From CAYMYN01 sp964394665 (lineage in GTDB: Bacteria > Planctomycetota > UBA1135 > GCA-002686595), in NCBI GenBank assembly GCA_964394665.1, contig CAYMYN010000002.1, positions 124,001 to 188,000 of the forward strand: DNA of 64,000 nucleotides. The letters are read 5' to 3'. The notes beneath the pieces are model-generated. The model was not told the origin of the DNA. It did no database searches and worked only from the letters and a program-made list of their open reading frames with translations. This document shows, piece after piece, positions 1 through 8,403 of this stretch; within the stretch, counting starts at the first letter, position 1, and the number at the start of each line of letters is the position of its first letter. The translations under genes were made by a program, and so were the position numbers.

Positions 1-1460
1 CCCAAGGCCGAGATGATGAGCTGGATCTCGGAGTGCCCGAGCATCTTGTCGAGGCGCGCCTTCTCGACGTTCAGGATCTTGCCCTTCAGCGGCAGGATGG
101 CCTGGAAGAAGCGGTCGCGGCCCATCTTGGCCGAGCCACCGGCCGAATCACCCTCGACCAGGAAGACCTCGGACTTCTCCAGGTCGCGCGTCTGGCAGTC
201 GGCCAGCTTGCCGGGCAGGTTGCCGCTCGCGAGGGCCGACTTGCGACGTACCAGCTCGCGCGCCTTGCGGGCCGCCTCGCGGGCCTGCATCGCGCGCAGG
301 GCCTTGTTCACGATGGCCTTGGCGGCCGCCGGATTCTCCTCGAGGTACGTGGCGAACTGCTCGCCGACGACCGAGTCGACGATGCCCTGCACCTCGCGGT
401 TGCCGAGCTTGTCCTTGGTCTGCCCCTCGAACTGGGGATGGGGCACCTTGACCGAGAGCACCGCCGTCAAACCCTCGCGGAAGTCGTCCCCCGTCGGCAG
501 CTTGGCCGCGTCCTTGACCAGCTTCTCGTTCTTGACGTAGTTGTTGAGCGTACGGGTCAGCGCCGATCGCAGACCCGAGAGGTGCGTGCCCCCGCCGTGG
601 GTGTTGATGTTGTTGGCGAAGGTGAAGACGCTCTCCTGGTAGGCGTCGGTGTACTGGAGCGCGAGTTCGACCTCGTACTCGACCGACGGATCGTCGGGCG
701 AGGTCGCGCTGCGCACGAAGTGGATCACCTCAGGATGCAGGCGCTCCTTGTTCTGGTTGATGTGCTCGACCATCGTGCGCAGGCCGTCGGGGAACTCCAG
801 GTGCTCGGAGAACCCCGTGCGCTCGTCGGAGAGATCGACGCTGAAGCCGCGCGTGCCCATCAGGTAGGCGAAGTCGCGCAGGCGCTTGCGCACGATCTCG
901 AGGTCGTAGTCGATGGTCGAGAAGATGGTCGCGTCGGGCTTGAAGCGCACCTCGGTACCCGTGCGATCGGTCTGGCCCAGGGTCTCGAGCGGGCCTTGGG
1001 GTACGCCGCGCGCGAACCGCATGCGGTGCACGTGCCCTTCGGTGTGCACCTCGACCTTCAGCCAATCGGAGAGCGCGTTGACGCAGGACACACCGACGCC
1101 GTGCAGACCGCCCGAGACCTTGTAGGCCCCCGAGTCGAACTTGCCGCCGGCGTGGAGCTTCGTCAGCACGACCTCGACCGCGGGCTTGCCCTCGGAGGGC
1201 ACGATGCCCACCGGGATGCCACGCCCGTCGTCGCTCACCGACACCGATCCGTCCTCGTGCAACACCACCCTGCAGCCGGTGGCGTACCCAGCCAACGCCT
1301 CGTCGACGGCGTTGTCGACCACCTCCCACACGAGGTGGTGCAGGCCGCGGACGTCGGTGTCCCCGATGTACATCGCGGGCCGTTTCCGGACCGGATCGAG
1401 GCCCTCCAGCACGGTGATGGAGCCGGCGTCGTACTTCTTCGTCTCGGTGCGATCGGACAT
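1..1460 (-). CDS. gyrB: DNA gyrase subunit B (partial, 3' end outside window)
   Basis: ATPase subunit of DNA gyrase, which partners GyrA to introduce negative supercoils. The ATG is at 1458-1460 and the reading frame is open to the window edge, giving about 486 residues. In order one sees the GHKL ATP-binding motifs (DGRGIPVGI, then GGLHGVGVSCVNALS), the transducer region, and the start of the TOPRIM domain (VEGDSAGGSAKMGRDR, followed by PLKGKILNVEKAR). The C-terminal part lies outside the window. It is the last visible gene of the dnaA-dnaN-DUF721-gyrB block, with a 92-bp gap behind the DUF721 gene. The overlapping plus-strand open frame is only a GC-rich shadow. Confidence 0.98.
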   Translation of the reverse strand, partial: MSDRTETKKYDAGSITVLEGLDPVRKRPAMYIGDTDVRGLHHLVWEVVDNAVDEALAGYATGCRVVLHEDGSVSVSDDGRGIPVGIVPSEGKPAVEVVLTKLHAGGKFDSGAYKVSGGLHGVGVSCVNALSDWLKVEVHTEGHVHRMRFARGVPQGPLETLGQTDRTGTEVRFKPDATIFSTIDYDLEIVRKRLRDFAYLMGTRGFSVDLSDERTGFSEHLEFPDGLRTMVEHINQNKERLHPEVIHFVRSATSPDDPSVEYEVELALQYTDAYQESVFTFANNINTHGGGTHLSGLRSALTRTLNNYVKNEKLVKDAAKLPTGDDFREGLTAVLSVKVPHPQFEGQTKDKLGNREVQGIVDSVVGEQFATYLEENPAAAKAIVNKALRAMQAREAARKARELVRRKSALASGNLPGKLADCQTRDLEKSEVFLVEGDSAGGSAKMGRDRFFQAILPLKGKILNVEKARLDKMLGHSEIQLIISAL

Positions 1461-1552
1461 GGGTATCGCTCGGGGCGGCGTGCGGTGGAACTCGGAGGAG
1501 CCGCGCCGGGGTCAGCGGAGGGTTCGGTCGATCGGTCGGCGGGCAGGCAGGC

Positions 1553-1915
1553 TCAACGGGCGAGCTTGAAGACGACCCGTGTGATGCGCTGGCCGCAGAG
1601 TCGGTTGGCCTCGCGCAGGTAGTGCTCGCCGGTGAAGCCCTCGAGCTCGCTCTTGTGGGCGGCGGAGTCGACCTCGATCAGGAGTTCGCCGCCCCGCAGA
1701 CGCGCCGGCCGGGCGCGGCGGGCGAGCTCGCTCCCGACGGCTCGATTCCAGGCGTCGAAGACGCGCTGGTCGTGGATGCGCGAACCCAGGCCGCTGGCGG
1801 CGAGGAAGGCTTGCACCGCGTCCCCCAGCGGGGCCACGGCGCGCGCGCGCGGCTCGGGTCCCTCGGCGGGACGTCGACCCGGCGCGGCTGGACGGATCGA
1901 ACGCGGCTTGGCCAT
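1553..1915 (-). CDS. DUF721 protein (DciA-like, putative helicase-loading factor)
   Basis: A 120-residue protein with the DUF721 fold. The N-terminus is basic and proline-rich, and the core runs from LGDAVQAFLAASGL through FDAWNRAVG to a C-terminal REANRLCGQRITRVVFKLA strand-helix pattern. DUF721 includes DciA, the ancestral replicative-helicase operator in bacteria without DnaC or DnaI; that role here is inferred from family and position. The ATG overlaps the dnaN TGA by one base (TGATG), which suggests translational coupling. It occupies the slot between dnaN and gyrB where recF usually sits, and no recF is visible in the window. Confidence 0.85.
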   Translation of the reverse strand: MAKPRSIRPAAPGRRPAEGPEPRARAVAPLGDAVQAFLAASGLGSRIHDQRVFDAWNRAVGSELARRARPARLRGGELLIEVDSAAHKSELEGFTGEHYLREANRLCGQRITRVVFKLAR

Positions 1916-3015
1916 CAAACGTCCACCGTGATGGGCATCACGATGTAGATGTAGCTCTCGCCCAGGGTGAACTTGCCGGGCGTGTTGCGCTGGTCGAACT
2001 CGAGGCGCACCGAATTGCCCTCGCAGTGCTTGAGCCCGTCGAGCACGTAGTCGGGGTTGAACGCGATCTCGGACTGGGCGCCCTTGTACACGACCTCGAG
2101 GTGGGCCTTGGCCTCGCCCCGACCGACCGACTGGCCGAAGAGGTCGAGCTGGTCCTTGTGCATCCGCAGCCGGACCGCGCGCGCGTCGTCGCCGGTGACG
2201 TTGGCGACCAGGCGCAACTTGCGCGCGAGCAGCTCGGCGTCGGCCTCCATGAGGTTCCCCGGAGAAGCCGGGATCACGGCCGCGTAGCGCGGGAACTCGC
2301 CGTCCACGAGGCGCGCGAAGATCTCCGCCGAGCGCGTGCGCAGCCCGATCTGGTTCTCGAGGAAGTAGAGCTGGATCTGGTCCAAAGGGTCGCCGATCAC
2401 GCGGCAGAACATCTGCATGCCCTTGGTGGGCACGATGGCCGGCTGCGCGGGCGGGCGCGGGGCGTCGACGGGAGCCCAGGAAAGCGCCAGACGCCGACCG
2501 TCGGTCGTGACCATGCGCAGGGTGCCCTCGTCGACCTCGGTCAGGATCCCGTGCATCGCGTACCGACCGCCCTCGCGCGCGGCGGCGAAGGCGGTCTGGC
2601 CGACCAGGCGCGCGAAGGTGCCGCCCTGCATCGAGAGCGCCGCGTCCTCGGGCAGGCGTGCGATGACCGGGAACTCGTCCGGATCGACGGTGACGAGCTC
2701 GCACGAGTCCGATCCGCCGCTGATGGTGCAGGTGCGCCCGTCGGTCTCGATCGTCACCGTCTCGCTGCCGAGGTCGCGCACGAAGTCGGCGGCGACGCGG
2801 GCCGGGATGACGGCCGGGCCGGGCTCCTGCACCTCGACGTCCTCGATGCGGTAGCGCAGCGACACGTCGAGGTCGGTGCCGAGCAGCTCGAGGGACGAGT
2901 CGGTCGCCACCAGGCAGACGTTCTCGAGCACCGGCTTGGCGCTCTTGGCGGGGATGATGCTGTTGGCCACCGCCAACCCCTCGCGCAGCTTCTCACGGTC
3001 GCACAGGACTTTCAT
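1915..3015 (-). CDS. dnaN: DNA polymerase III sliding clamp (beta subunit)
   Basis: Ring-shaped processivity clamp of the replicative polymerase. The 366 residues match the usual family length and carry the three repeated clamp domains. The start MKVLCDREKL is typical, as are LLGTDLDVSLRY near the N-terminus, GGRYAMHGILTEV and TDGRRLALSW in the middle domain, and the C-terminal end YIYIVMPITV. The ATG is at 3013-3015. It lies downstream of dnaA on the same strand across an 800-bp gap that probably holds its promoter, and overlaps the next gene by one base. Confidence 0.98.
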   Translation of the reverse strand: MKVLCDREKLREGLAVANSIIPAKSAKPVLENVCLVATDSSLELLGTDLDVSLRYRIEDVEVQEPGPAVIPARVAADFVRDLGSETVTIETDGRTCTISGGSDSCELVTVDPDEFPVIARLPEDAALSMQGGTFARLVGQTAFAAAREGGRYAMHGILTEVDEGTLRMVTTDGRRLALSWAPVDAPRPPAQPAIVPTKGMQMFCRVIGDPLDQIQLYFLENQIGLRTRSAEIFARLVDGEFPRYAAVIPASPGNLMEADAELLARKLRLVANVTGDDARAVRLRMHKDQLDLFGQSVGRGEAKAHLEVVYKGAQSEIAFNPDYVLDGLKHCEGNSVRLEFDQRNTPGKFTLGESYIYIVMPITVDV

Positions 3016-3814
3016 CGCGCCGTACCTCTACCGCAGAGCGGTGTGGTGACTTGTCCACCGTCGAGCGGTGTGGGGGGTCTTCCCTCTCTACTCTTAGAGA
3101 AAGATCTTCTTAGCAGTAAGGACCGGTCGAAACCGGGGAGAACGGCGCGCCCGGTTCTCGCAAACACGGCTGCGCAGCGGGTTTGCGCGCGCGCGCCGGA
3201 CGTGGATCGACGGCGTGGCACGGTGGAGGGAGCGGGGAGTACGCGCGGATGATCCACGCTCCTCGACAACGGGCTCGGGTGGACCCCGGGAACGTCGCGG
3301 AACGCTGTGGAACGACGGTCGGGATCTCCACATCCCTCCCGGGTTCTCCTGGCGTTCTGCATGCGTCCGTTCACTGCCCTGGTGTGGTGTCGAGGAGGTG
3401 TCGTTCGAGGTGCGCGAGGGGTGCGTCGCGCGCGCCGCGCAGCGGCGCCGTGGGGAGGCCCCCGAGCCCCGATAGGATAGGGCCCGAGACCCCCCGCGTA
3501 CACGCTGGCGGGCCGCGCTCGCGGGTCCGTCGGGGCCGTTGCCCAGGGCCCTGTGTGGGTGCTCGGGAGGGCGCGGCGAGGCCCTCCGCGACCGTGACGC
3601 TGGGTCCGGCCCGGAGGGGGCATGGAGGCCCGCGGCGGGCGCCCGGGACGGAGCGGGGACGGGATCTCAGGCCCCAGAGCCCGTCCCAAGACGTGGTGCG
3701 CCCCGTGGCCGTGCTGGAGCTCGCGCCCGCGGCGTTGCAGCTCCTCCGAGTCTTGCAGGTGAATACGCGTCGTCGCTGTGCCTTGCGGATCGCGGCCCCA
3801 GCACGCCCACGGGG
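3016..3814. other. dnaA-dnaN intergenic region, candidate replication origin
   Basis: About 800 bp without a credible gene between dnaA and dnaN. Next to dnaN there is a direct repeat GAGCGGTGTGG (3036-3046 and 3063-3073), a DnaA-box-like TTGTCCACC (3051-3059), and the most AT-rich stretch of the region (about 3088-3120). Further in are TGTGGAACG (3306-3314) and ATCTCCACA (3324-3332), both degenerate relative to TTWTNCACA. Position and gene order suggest an origin or a dnaN promoter region, but no perfect DnaA box is present, so this remains a weak call. Confidence 0.35.
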
Positions 3815-5395
3815 CTAGGACGGGCTCTTGGGGGCCTCGAGCTCCGAGAGCAGGCCTTCGACCACGCGGCGCGTGTCGGCGTCCTCGCCCATCAGCCGCT
3901 CGATCTTGTCGACGCCGTAGAGCACCGTCGAGTGGTCGCGGCCTCCGAAGAACCCGCCCACCTCCTCCAGGGAGTGACGCGTGATCTTGCGCGCCAGGTA
4001 CATCGCGATCTGGCGCGGATAGGCCACGGCGTTCGTGCGGCGCTTGGACTGCAGCTCGGAGAGCTTCACGCTGAAGGCCCGCGTGACCACGCCGATGATG
4101 TCGTCCATCGTGGGCTGGCCGCGGCGGGTCACGAAGAGCTCGCCCAGGGTCGTGCGCGCGAGCTCGGGCGTGACCGGTTGGTTGGAGAGGTCGGCGAAGG
4201 CCAGCAGCTTGAGGATCGCGCCCTCGAGCTCGCGGATGTTCGTGTCGATGCGTTCGGCGAGCAGCTTGGCGACCTCGTCATCGAGCTCGTGCCCACGCTC
4301 GCGGCTCTTGCGCTTGAGGATCGCCATGCGCGTCTCGAAGCACGGCGGCTCGACCTCGGTCACCAGGCCCCACTTGAAGCGCGACACGAGCCGCTCCTGC
4401 AGGGTCGGGATGTCCTTGGGCGGGCTGTCCGAGGAGAGCACGATCTGCCGCCCCGCGTTGTAGAGCGTGTTGAAGGTGTGGAAGAACTCCTCCTGGGTGC
4501 GCTCCTTGTTGGCCAGGATGTGGATGTCGTCCACCACGAGCACGTCCACGTTGCGGTACTTGTTGCGGAAGCGCTCCAGGTCGCCGTTCTCGAGGGCGTT
4601 GATGAAGTGGTTGACGAAGGTCTCGCAGGAGAGGAACAGGATGCGGACCTCGGGCCAGGTCGCGAGCAAGGACGAGCACAGGGACTGCAGCAAGTGCGTC
4701 TTGCCCAGGCCGACGTTGCCGTGCAGGAAGAGCGGGTTGTAGACCTTGCCCGGGGCCTCGGCCGTGCCCATCGCCGCCGCGTAGGCGAAGCGGTTGCAGG
4801 GTCCGACGACGAAGTTCTCGAAGGTGTACTTGGGGTTGAGCCCGACGTCGCTGCCGCGCACCAGGCCGCCGGTCCCGGGGCGGATGGCGGGCTCGGCCGG
4901 TTCGCGGCCGGGCTCCTGCGCGGACGGGCGATCGACGCCGAGGGCCGGGGAACCGTCGCCGTTGCCGTTGCGCGGCCCGTGGGCCAGGCCGTTGCCGTTG
5001 CCGCGGTGCGACGTCGCCGGGGAGGGCGGCTCGCTCGGGGGGCGACGCTCCGCGGTCAGCTCGGGGTCGACCTCGATCTCGACCCGGCGTTCTCCCCCGA
5101 AGGTCGCTGCGACGGATGCGTGGAGCGCGTCGAGGTAGTAGTTGCGCAGCCACTCGCGCGAGAAGTTGTTCTGCACCGCGAGCAGGATGCGGGCGTCGTC
5201 GAGCCCGACCAACGCCGCGCGCCGGAACCAGGTCTCGTACTGCTCGGGCTGGACCCGCTCGCGGATCGCCGCGGACAGGACCTGCCAGGCCTCCGCCAGG
5301 TCCGCCGCGCCCCGTGCCGCGGAGTCCCGCTCGCGCACCTCGCCCCCGACACCGATCTCGCCTGGGTCCTGCATCACCGCCGGATCTCGCCTCAA
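3815..5395 (-). CDS. dnaA: Chromosomal replication initiator DnaA
   Basis: Origin-binding AAA+ initiator. Domain I (AWQVLSAAIRERVQPEQYETWF) is followed by a Gly/Asn-rich domain II linker. Domain III has Walker A GNVGLGKTH and Walker B VLVVDDIH, and domain IV has the DNA-binding signature GGRDHSTVLYGVDKI. The start is uncertain. A TTG at 5393-5395 has a GAGGAGG sequence 8 bases upstream and is chosen here; an ATG at 5372-5374 and a GTG at 5441-5443 have no comparable site. It is transcribed toward dnaN. Identity is certain; only the first roughly 20 residues are in doubt. Confidence 0.96.
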   Translation of the reverse strand: MRRDPAVMQDPGEIGVGGEVRERDSAARGAADLAEAWQVLSAAIRERVQPEQYETWFRRAALVGLDDARILLAVQNNFSREWLRNYYLDALHASVAATFGGERRVEIEVDPELTAERRPPSEPPSPATSHRGNGNGLAHGPRNGNGDGSPALGVDRPSAQEPGREPAEPAIRPGTGGLVRGSDVGLNPKYTFENFVVGPCNRFAYAAAMGTAEAPGKVYNPLFLHGNVGLGKTHLLQSLCSSLLATWPEVRILFLSCETFVNHFINALENGDLERFRNKYRNVDVLVVDDIHILANKERTQEEFFHTFNTLYNAGRQIVLSSDSPPKDIPTLQERLVSRFKWGLVTEVEPPCFETRMAILKRKSRERGHELDDEVAKLLAERIDTNIRELEGAILKLLAFADLSNQPVTPELARTTLGELFVTRRGQPTMDDIIGVVTRAFSVKLSELQSKRRTNAVAYPRQIAMYLARKITRHSLEEVGGFFGGRDHSTVLYGVDKIERLMGEDADTRRVVEGLLSELEAPKSPS

Positions 5396-6068
5396 TGCTC
5401 GCACCTCCTCGAGGGTCCCCGCGAAACGCAGGGACGTAACCACACGAACGGCCGTTGGGGCCTAGCGCCCGGACCCGTGGTGAGCACGGGTTCGGGCGGC
5501 ACGCCGAACACAGGCGCGGGGCGAAGGGAGGCCGGCGAGGAGCGCCGCTCCCGTGCAGGGCTGCGCGCGCTGGGACGTCGGCGTCCGACGCGCCGTGGAC
5601 CGTTCGTAGCGGGGATTCATGGGCATTGGGCGAGGAGACGAAGGGAGCCCGATCGCGAACGAATGGACTTCGTCGCGCTCTCGAGATCGCTCGTGGACCG
5701 CATGGTCCTCCGGATCCGCTGGGGGTCGGACGGATTCCGAAGGGCTGGGAGCCTTCCGATTCAGAGCCGTGTCGGGGGTGCGTGGCTGCGCGGTGTCGGC
5801 GCTCGCCGAGGCTGGCCTCAACTCCCCGTGGACGGGCGGCCGGGCGGGTTCCGCGCTGGGGTGCCCGTCCCCGATCCGAGGGTCGGGTCGGGGGCGGCCG
5901 CGGGGCCGTGCTGGCTCGGGGGTTGGTGCGTTGCCGGAGGACGAGGAGCTCGACGCGCGTTGGGCGACGACCCCCCTGCTGGGGAGGTGCGCATTACATG
6001 CTCGCGAGGCGCCGAGGTCAACGCCGCAGCGTCGATCTCTTGACCTCTTCTTCGCAATCGCGAGCAGG
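5396..6068. other. Intergenic region upstream of dnaA
   Basis: About 670 bp between the dnaA start and the 3' end of the cysteine desulfurase gene. Open frames here look like GC-rich shadows, without family resemblance or a ribosome site. It presumably carries the dnaA promoter and the end of the preceding transcript. I see no clear DnaA boxes, terminator or repeat in it. Confidence 0.5.
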
Positions 6069-7229
6069 TCAACGTGTTGCGGAAACCGACATCATGCTTC
6101 TCCTCACGATGTCCACAGCCGTGTGGACATCTTCGCGGGTCGTCGTGCGCCCCAGGGACAGGCGCAGACCCGCGCGCGCCGCGTCCGGCGCGAGGCCCAG
6201 CGCGAGCAAGACGTGGGATGGCTCGAGCGATCCGCTCGCGCAGGCCGAGCCCGCGCTCGCTTCGAGCCCCTCGAGGTCCAGGCGCGCGACGAACGTGCGA
6301 CCGTCCACGCCCGGCAGCCACACGCACAGCGTGTTGCACAGGCGCGGGGCGTCGATCGCCGGACCCAGCAGCCGTAGGCCGGGCAGCGCGTCGCGCAGCG
6401 CGAACAGGAGCTCGCGCGCGAGTTCGCCCGTGCGGCGCGCGAACTCGGCGCGTTCGCGCACGGCCAACTCGATCGCGACGGCCGCCGCGCCGATGGCGGG
6501 CACGTTCTCGGTTCCGGGACGGAGCTCGCCCTCCTGGCCACCGCCGTGCATCAGGGGCGCCAGGGACACCCCCGGCCGCTGCACCAGGACCCCGACCCCG
6601 AGGGGTCCACCGACCTTGTGGGCAGAGAGGGACAAGAGGTCGATGCCCAGCGCGGCTGGCGCGAGCTCGACGCGCCCCAGCGCCTGCACCCCGTCGACGT
6701 GCCACAGGGGCCGGCGGGCGGGGGGCAACTCGGCGAGGCCCGCCGCCAGGGCGGCCACGTCCGTCAGGGAGCCGAGCTCGTTGTTGGCCCACTGGGTGGA
6801 GAGCAGGGCCGTCTCGCCGGCCGTGACGGCCGACAGCAGGTCCGGCACGGGGGGGGATCCCTCTCCGTCGACCCCGACGAGGGTCAGGGGATGGCCGCGG
6901 CGCTCGAGGGCCCGGGCCGGGCCGAGGACCGAGGAGTGTTCGATCGCCGTGGTCACCAGTCCCGGTCGACCGCCGCGGGCCTCGAGGGCGCCGATCAGCG
7001 CCAGGTTGTTGCTCTCGGTGCCGCCCGAGGTGAACAGGATCCCTTCCTCGGCGACGCCCAGGGCCGCCGCCACCCGTTCCCGCGCGAGGTCCAGGGCCGC
7101 GCGAGCCCTCCGACCGGCGGCGTGCACGCTGGAGGGGTTGCCGCCCAGCTCGTCGTTGAGGGCCAGCCAGGCGTCCCGGGCCTCGGGCCGCAGGGGCGTG
7201 GTGGCGTTGTGGTCGAGGTGCACGCGCAC
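6069..7229 (-). CDS. Cysteine desulfurase (NifS/IscS family, PLP-dependent)
   Basis: Removes sulfur from L-cysteine as an enzyme-bound persulfide for Fe-S clusters and other sulfur transfer. The 386 residues are the usual length. The N-terminus VHLDHNATTPL, the TSGGTESNNLAL cofactor region, ATTAIEHSSVL-like and WHVDGVQALG motifs, the PLP-binding lysine in SAHKVGGPLGVG, and the active-site cysteine in SAGSACASG are all visible. The GTG at 7227-7229 is chosen; a second GTG follows at 7221-7223. It lies 35 bp downstream of parA on the same strand, so co-transcription is possible. No scaffold protein gene is next to it, so the exact IscS, SufS or NifS role cannot be assigned. Confidence 0.93.
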   Translation of the reverse strand: MRVHLDHNATTPLRPEARDAWLALNDELGGNPSSVHAAGRRARAALDLARERVAAALGVAEEGILFTSGGTESNNLALIGALEARGGRPGLVTTAIEHSSVLGPARALERRGHPLTLVGVDGEGSPPVPDLLSAVTAGETALLSTQWANNELGSLTDVAALAAGLAELPPARRPLWHVDGVQALGRVELAPAALGIDLLSLSAHKVGGPLGVGVLVQRPGVSLAPLMHGGGQEGELRPGTENVPAIGAAAVAIELAVRERAEFARRTGELARELLFALRDALPGLRLLGPAIDAPRLCNTLCVWLPGVDGRTFVARLDLEGLEASAGSACASGSLEPSHVLLALGLAPDAARAGLRLSLGRTTTREDVHTAVDIVRRSMMSVSATR

Positions 7230-7264
7230 GGGCGCAGTCGTAGCACATCGACGCCCCGCCGGCG

Positions 7265-8326
7265 CTAGGGCCGGGGCGGGGCGGTCCCGAGGGTGCGCAG
7301 CTCGTCCTCGACGCCGCTGGGCGGACGCGGTTGGGGCCGGAGCTCGACCTGGCCCAGGTCCTCCGTCGGGGGGAGCGCCTCGGGCAGGGCGCTCAGGACC
7401 TCGATCACCTCGTCCAGGGGATCGGCCCCGCCCTCGCGCAGCTCGGGCAGCACCGCCGCGCGCGGCGCGGCGTCGGCCGAGCTGGTGGGGAGCTCGTGGA
7501 TCGCCCGCGGCGCGGGCAACGACGCCAGGGCGGGGAAGCGCGCCTCCTGCTCGATCAACGCCAGCGCCAGCCGGCGGTGGTCGTAGGCCCCCTTCGAGTC
7601 GGGGGCGTACTGCAGGATCGTCTGTCCGAAACTCGGCGCCTCGGCCAGCTTCACGTTGGCGCGGATCGCCTCCTTGAAGACCTGGCCGGGGAAGAAGCGC
7701 CGGATCTCGGCCAGCACCTCGCGCGCGAGCCTCAGGCGGCTGTCGTAGAGGCAGGGCACGATGCCCGCGATCTCGAGCCCCGGGTTGAGCTTGCGCCGTA
7801 GGAGCGCCACGACGTCCCTCAGCTTGCTCATCCCCTGCAGCGCGAGGAACTCGGTCTGCACGGTGACGAGCACCTCGCTCGCCGCGGCCAGGGCGTTGAT
7901 CGAGAGCAGCCCCAGGCTCGGCGGGCAGTCGAACAGGAGGTAATCCGCCGGCTCGACGCCGTGGGCGTCGCGTTCGGCTCGGATCCACTCCTCGATGGCC
8001 TCGCGCAGCAGCATCTCGCGGCCCATGGCGCTGGCGAGCTCGAGCTCGGCGCCGCTGAGCTCGATGTTGCTCGGCACCACCCGCAGGTTCGGCGTGGCCG
8101 TCTCGCGCAGCGTCTGCGCGAAGCTCGTCTCGCCGCCGAGCAGCGTGTACGTCGAGGGCTCGGAGCTCTGGATCTCGAAGTCGACGTGCAGGCTGAGGTT
8201 CGCCTGCGGATCCATGTCGACCAGCACCACGCGGCGGCCCTGCTCGGCCAGCGCCGCCCCCAGGTTGGTGGTGGTCGTGGTCTTGCCGACCCCACCCTTC
8301 TGGTTGATCACGGCGATGCGGCGCAT
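7265..8326 (-). CDS. parA: ParA/Soj-type chromosome partitioning ATPase
   Basis: Deviant Walker A ATPase that moves ParB-parS complexes during chromosome segregation. It begins MRRIAVINQKGGVGKTT with both lysines of the deviant Walker box (K10 and K15), followed by VLVDMDPQANLS and LLFDCPPSLGLLSINAL. It is 353 residues, longer than the usual 250-270, because of a proline- and acid-rich C-terminal tail of roughly 90 residues (from about ALASLPAPRAIHEL) that is not part of the ATPase fold. Unusually it is not next to parB, which lies 18 kb away on the other strand. Confidence 0.93.
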   Translation of the reverse strand: MRRIAVINQKGGVGKTTTTTNLGAALAEQGRRVVLVDMDPQANLSLHVDFEIQSSEPSTYTLLGGETSFAQTLRETATPNLRVVPSNIELSGAELELASAMGREMLLREAIEEWIRAERDAHGVEPADYLLFDCPPSLGLLSINALAAASEVLVTVQTEFLALQGMSKLRDVVALLRRKLNPGLEIAGIVPCLYDSRLRLAREVLAEIRRFFPGQVFKEAIRANVKLAEAPSFGQTILQYAPDSKGAYDHRRLALALIEQEARFPALASLPAPRAIHELPTSSADAAPRAAVLPELREGGADPLDEVIEVLSALPEALPPTEDLGQVELRPQPRPPSGVEDELRTLGTAPPRP

Positions 8327-8403
8327 GTGCGGTGCGGCGGGCGCGGGCCCGGCGAGCGGCCGAGTGTAGCGGTCCGTCGACGCCGGTCGAACCGCGACGG
8401 CGT

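Noticed and set aside
33..3252. Long plus-strand open frames antisense to gyrB, the DUF721 gene and dnaN.
   Set aside because: Reverse-frame shadows of GC-rich genes: low complexity, no domains, and the opposite strand holds well-conserved proteins.
5462..5821. Small minus-strand open frame between dnaA and the cysteine desulfurase gene.
   Set aside because: Composition and lack of ribosome site or similarity suggest a random open frame.
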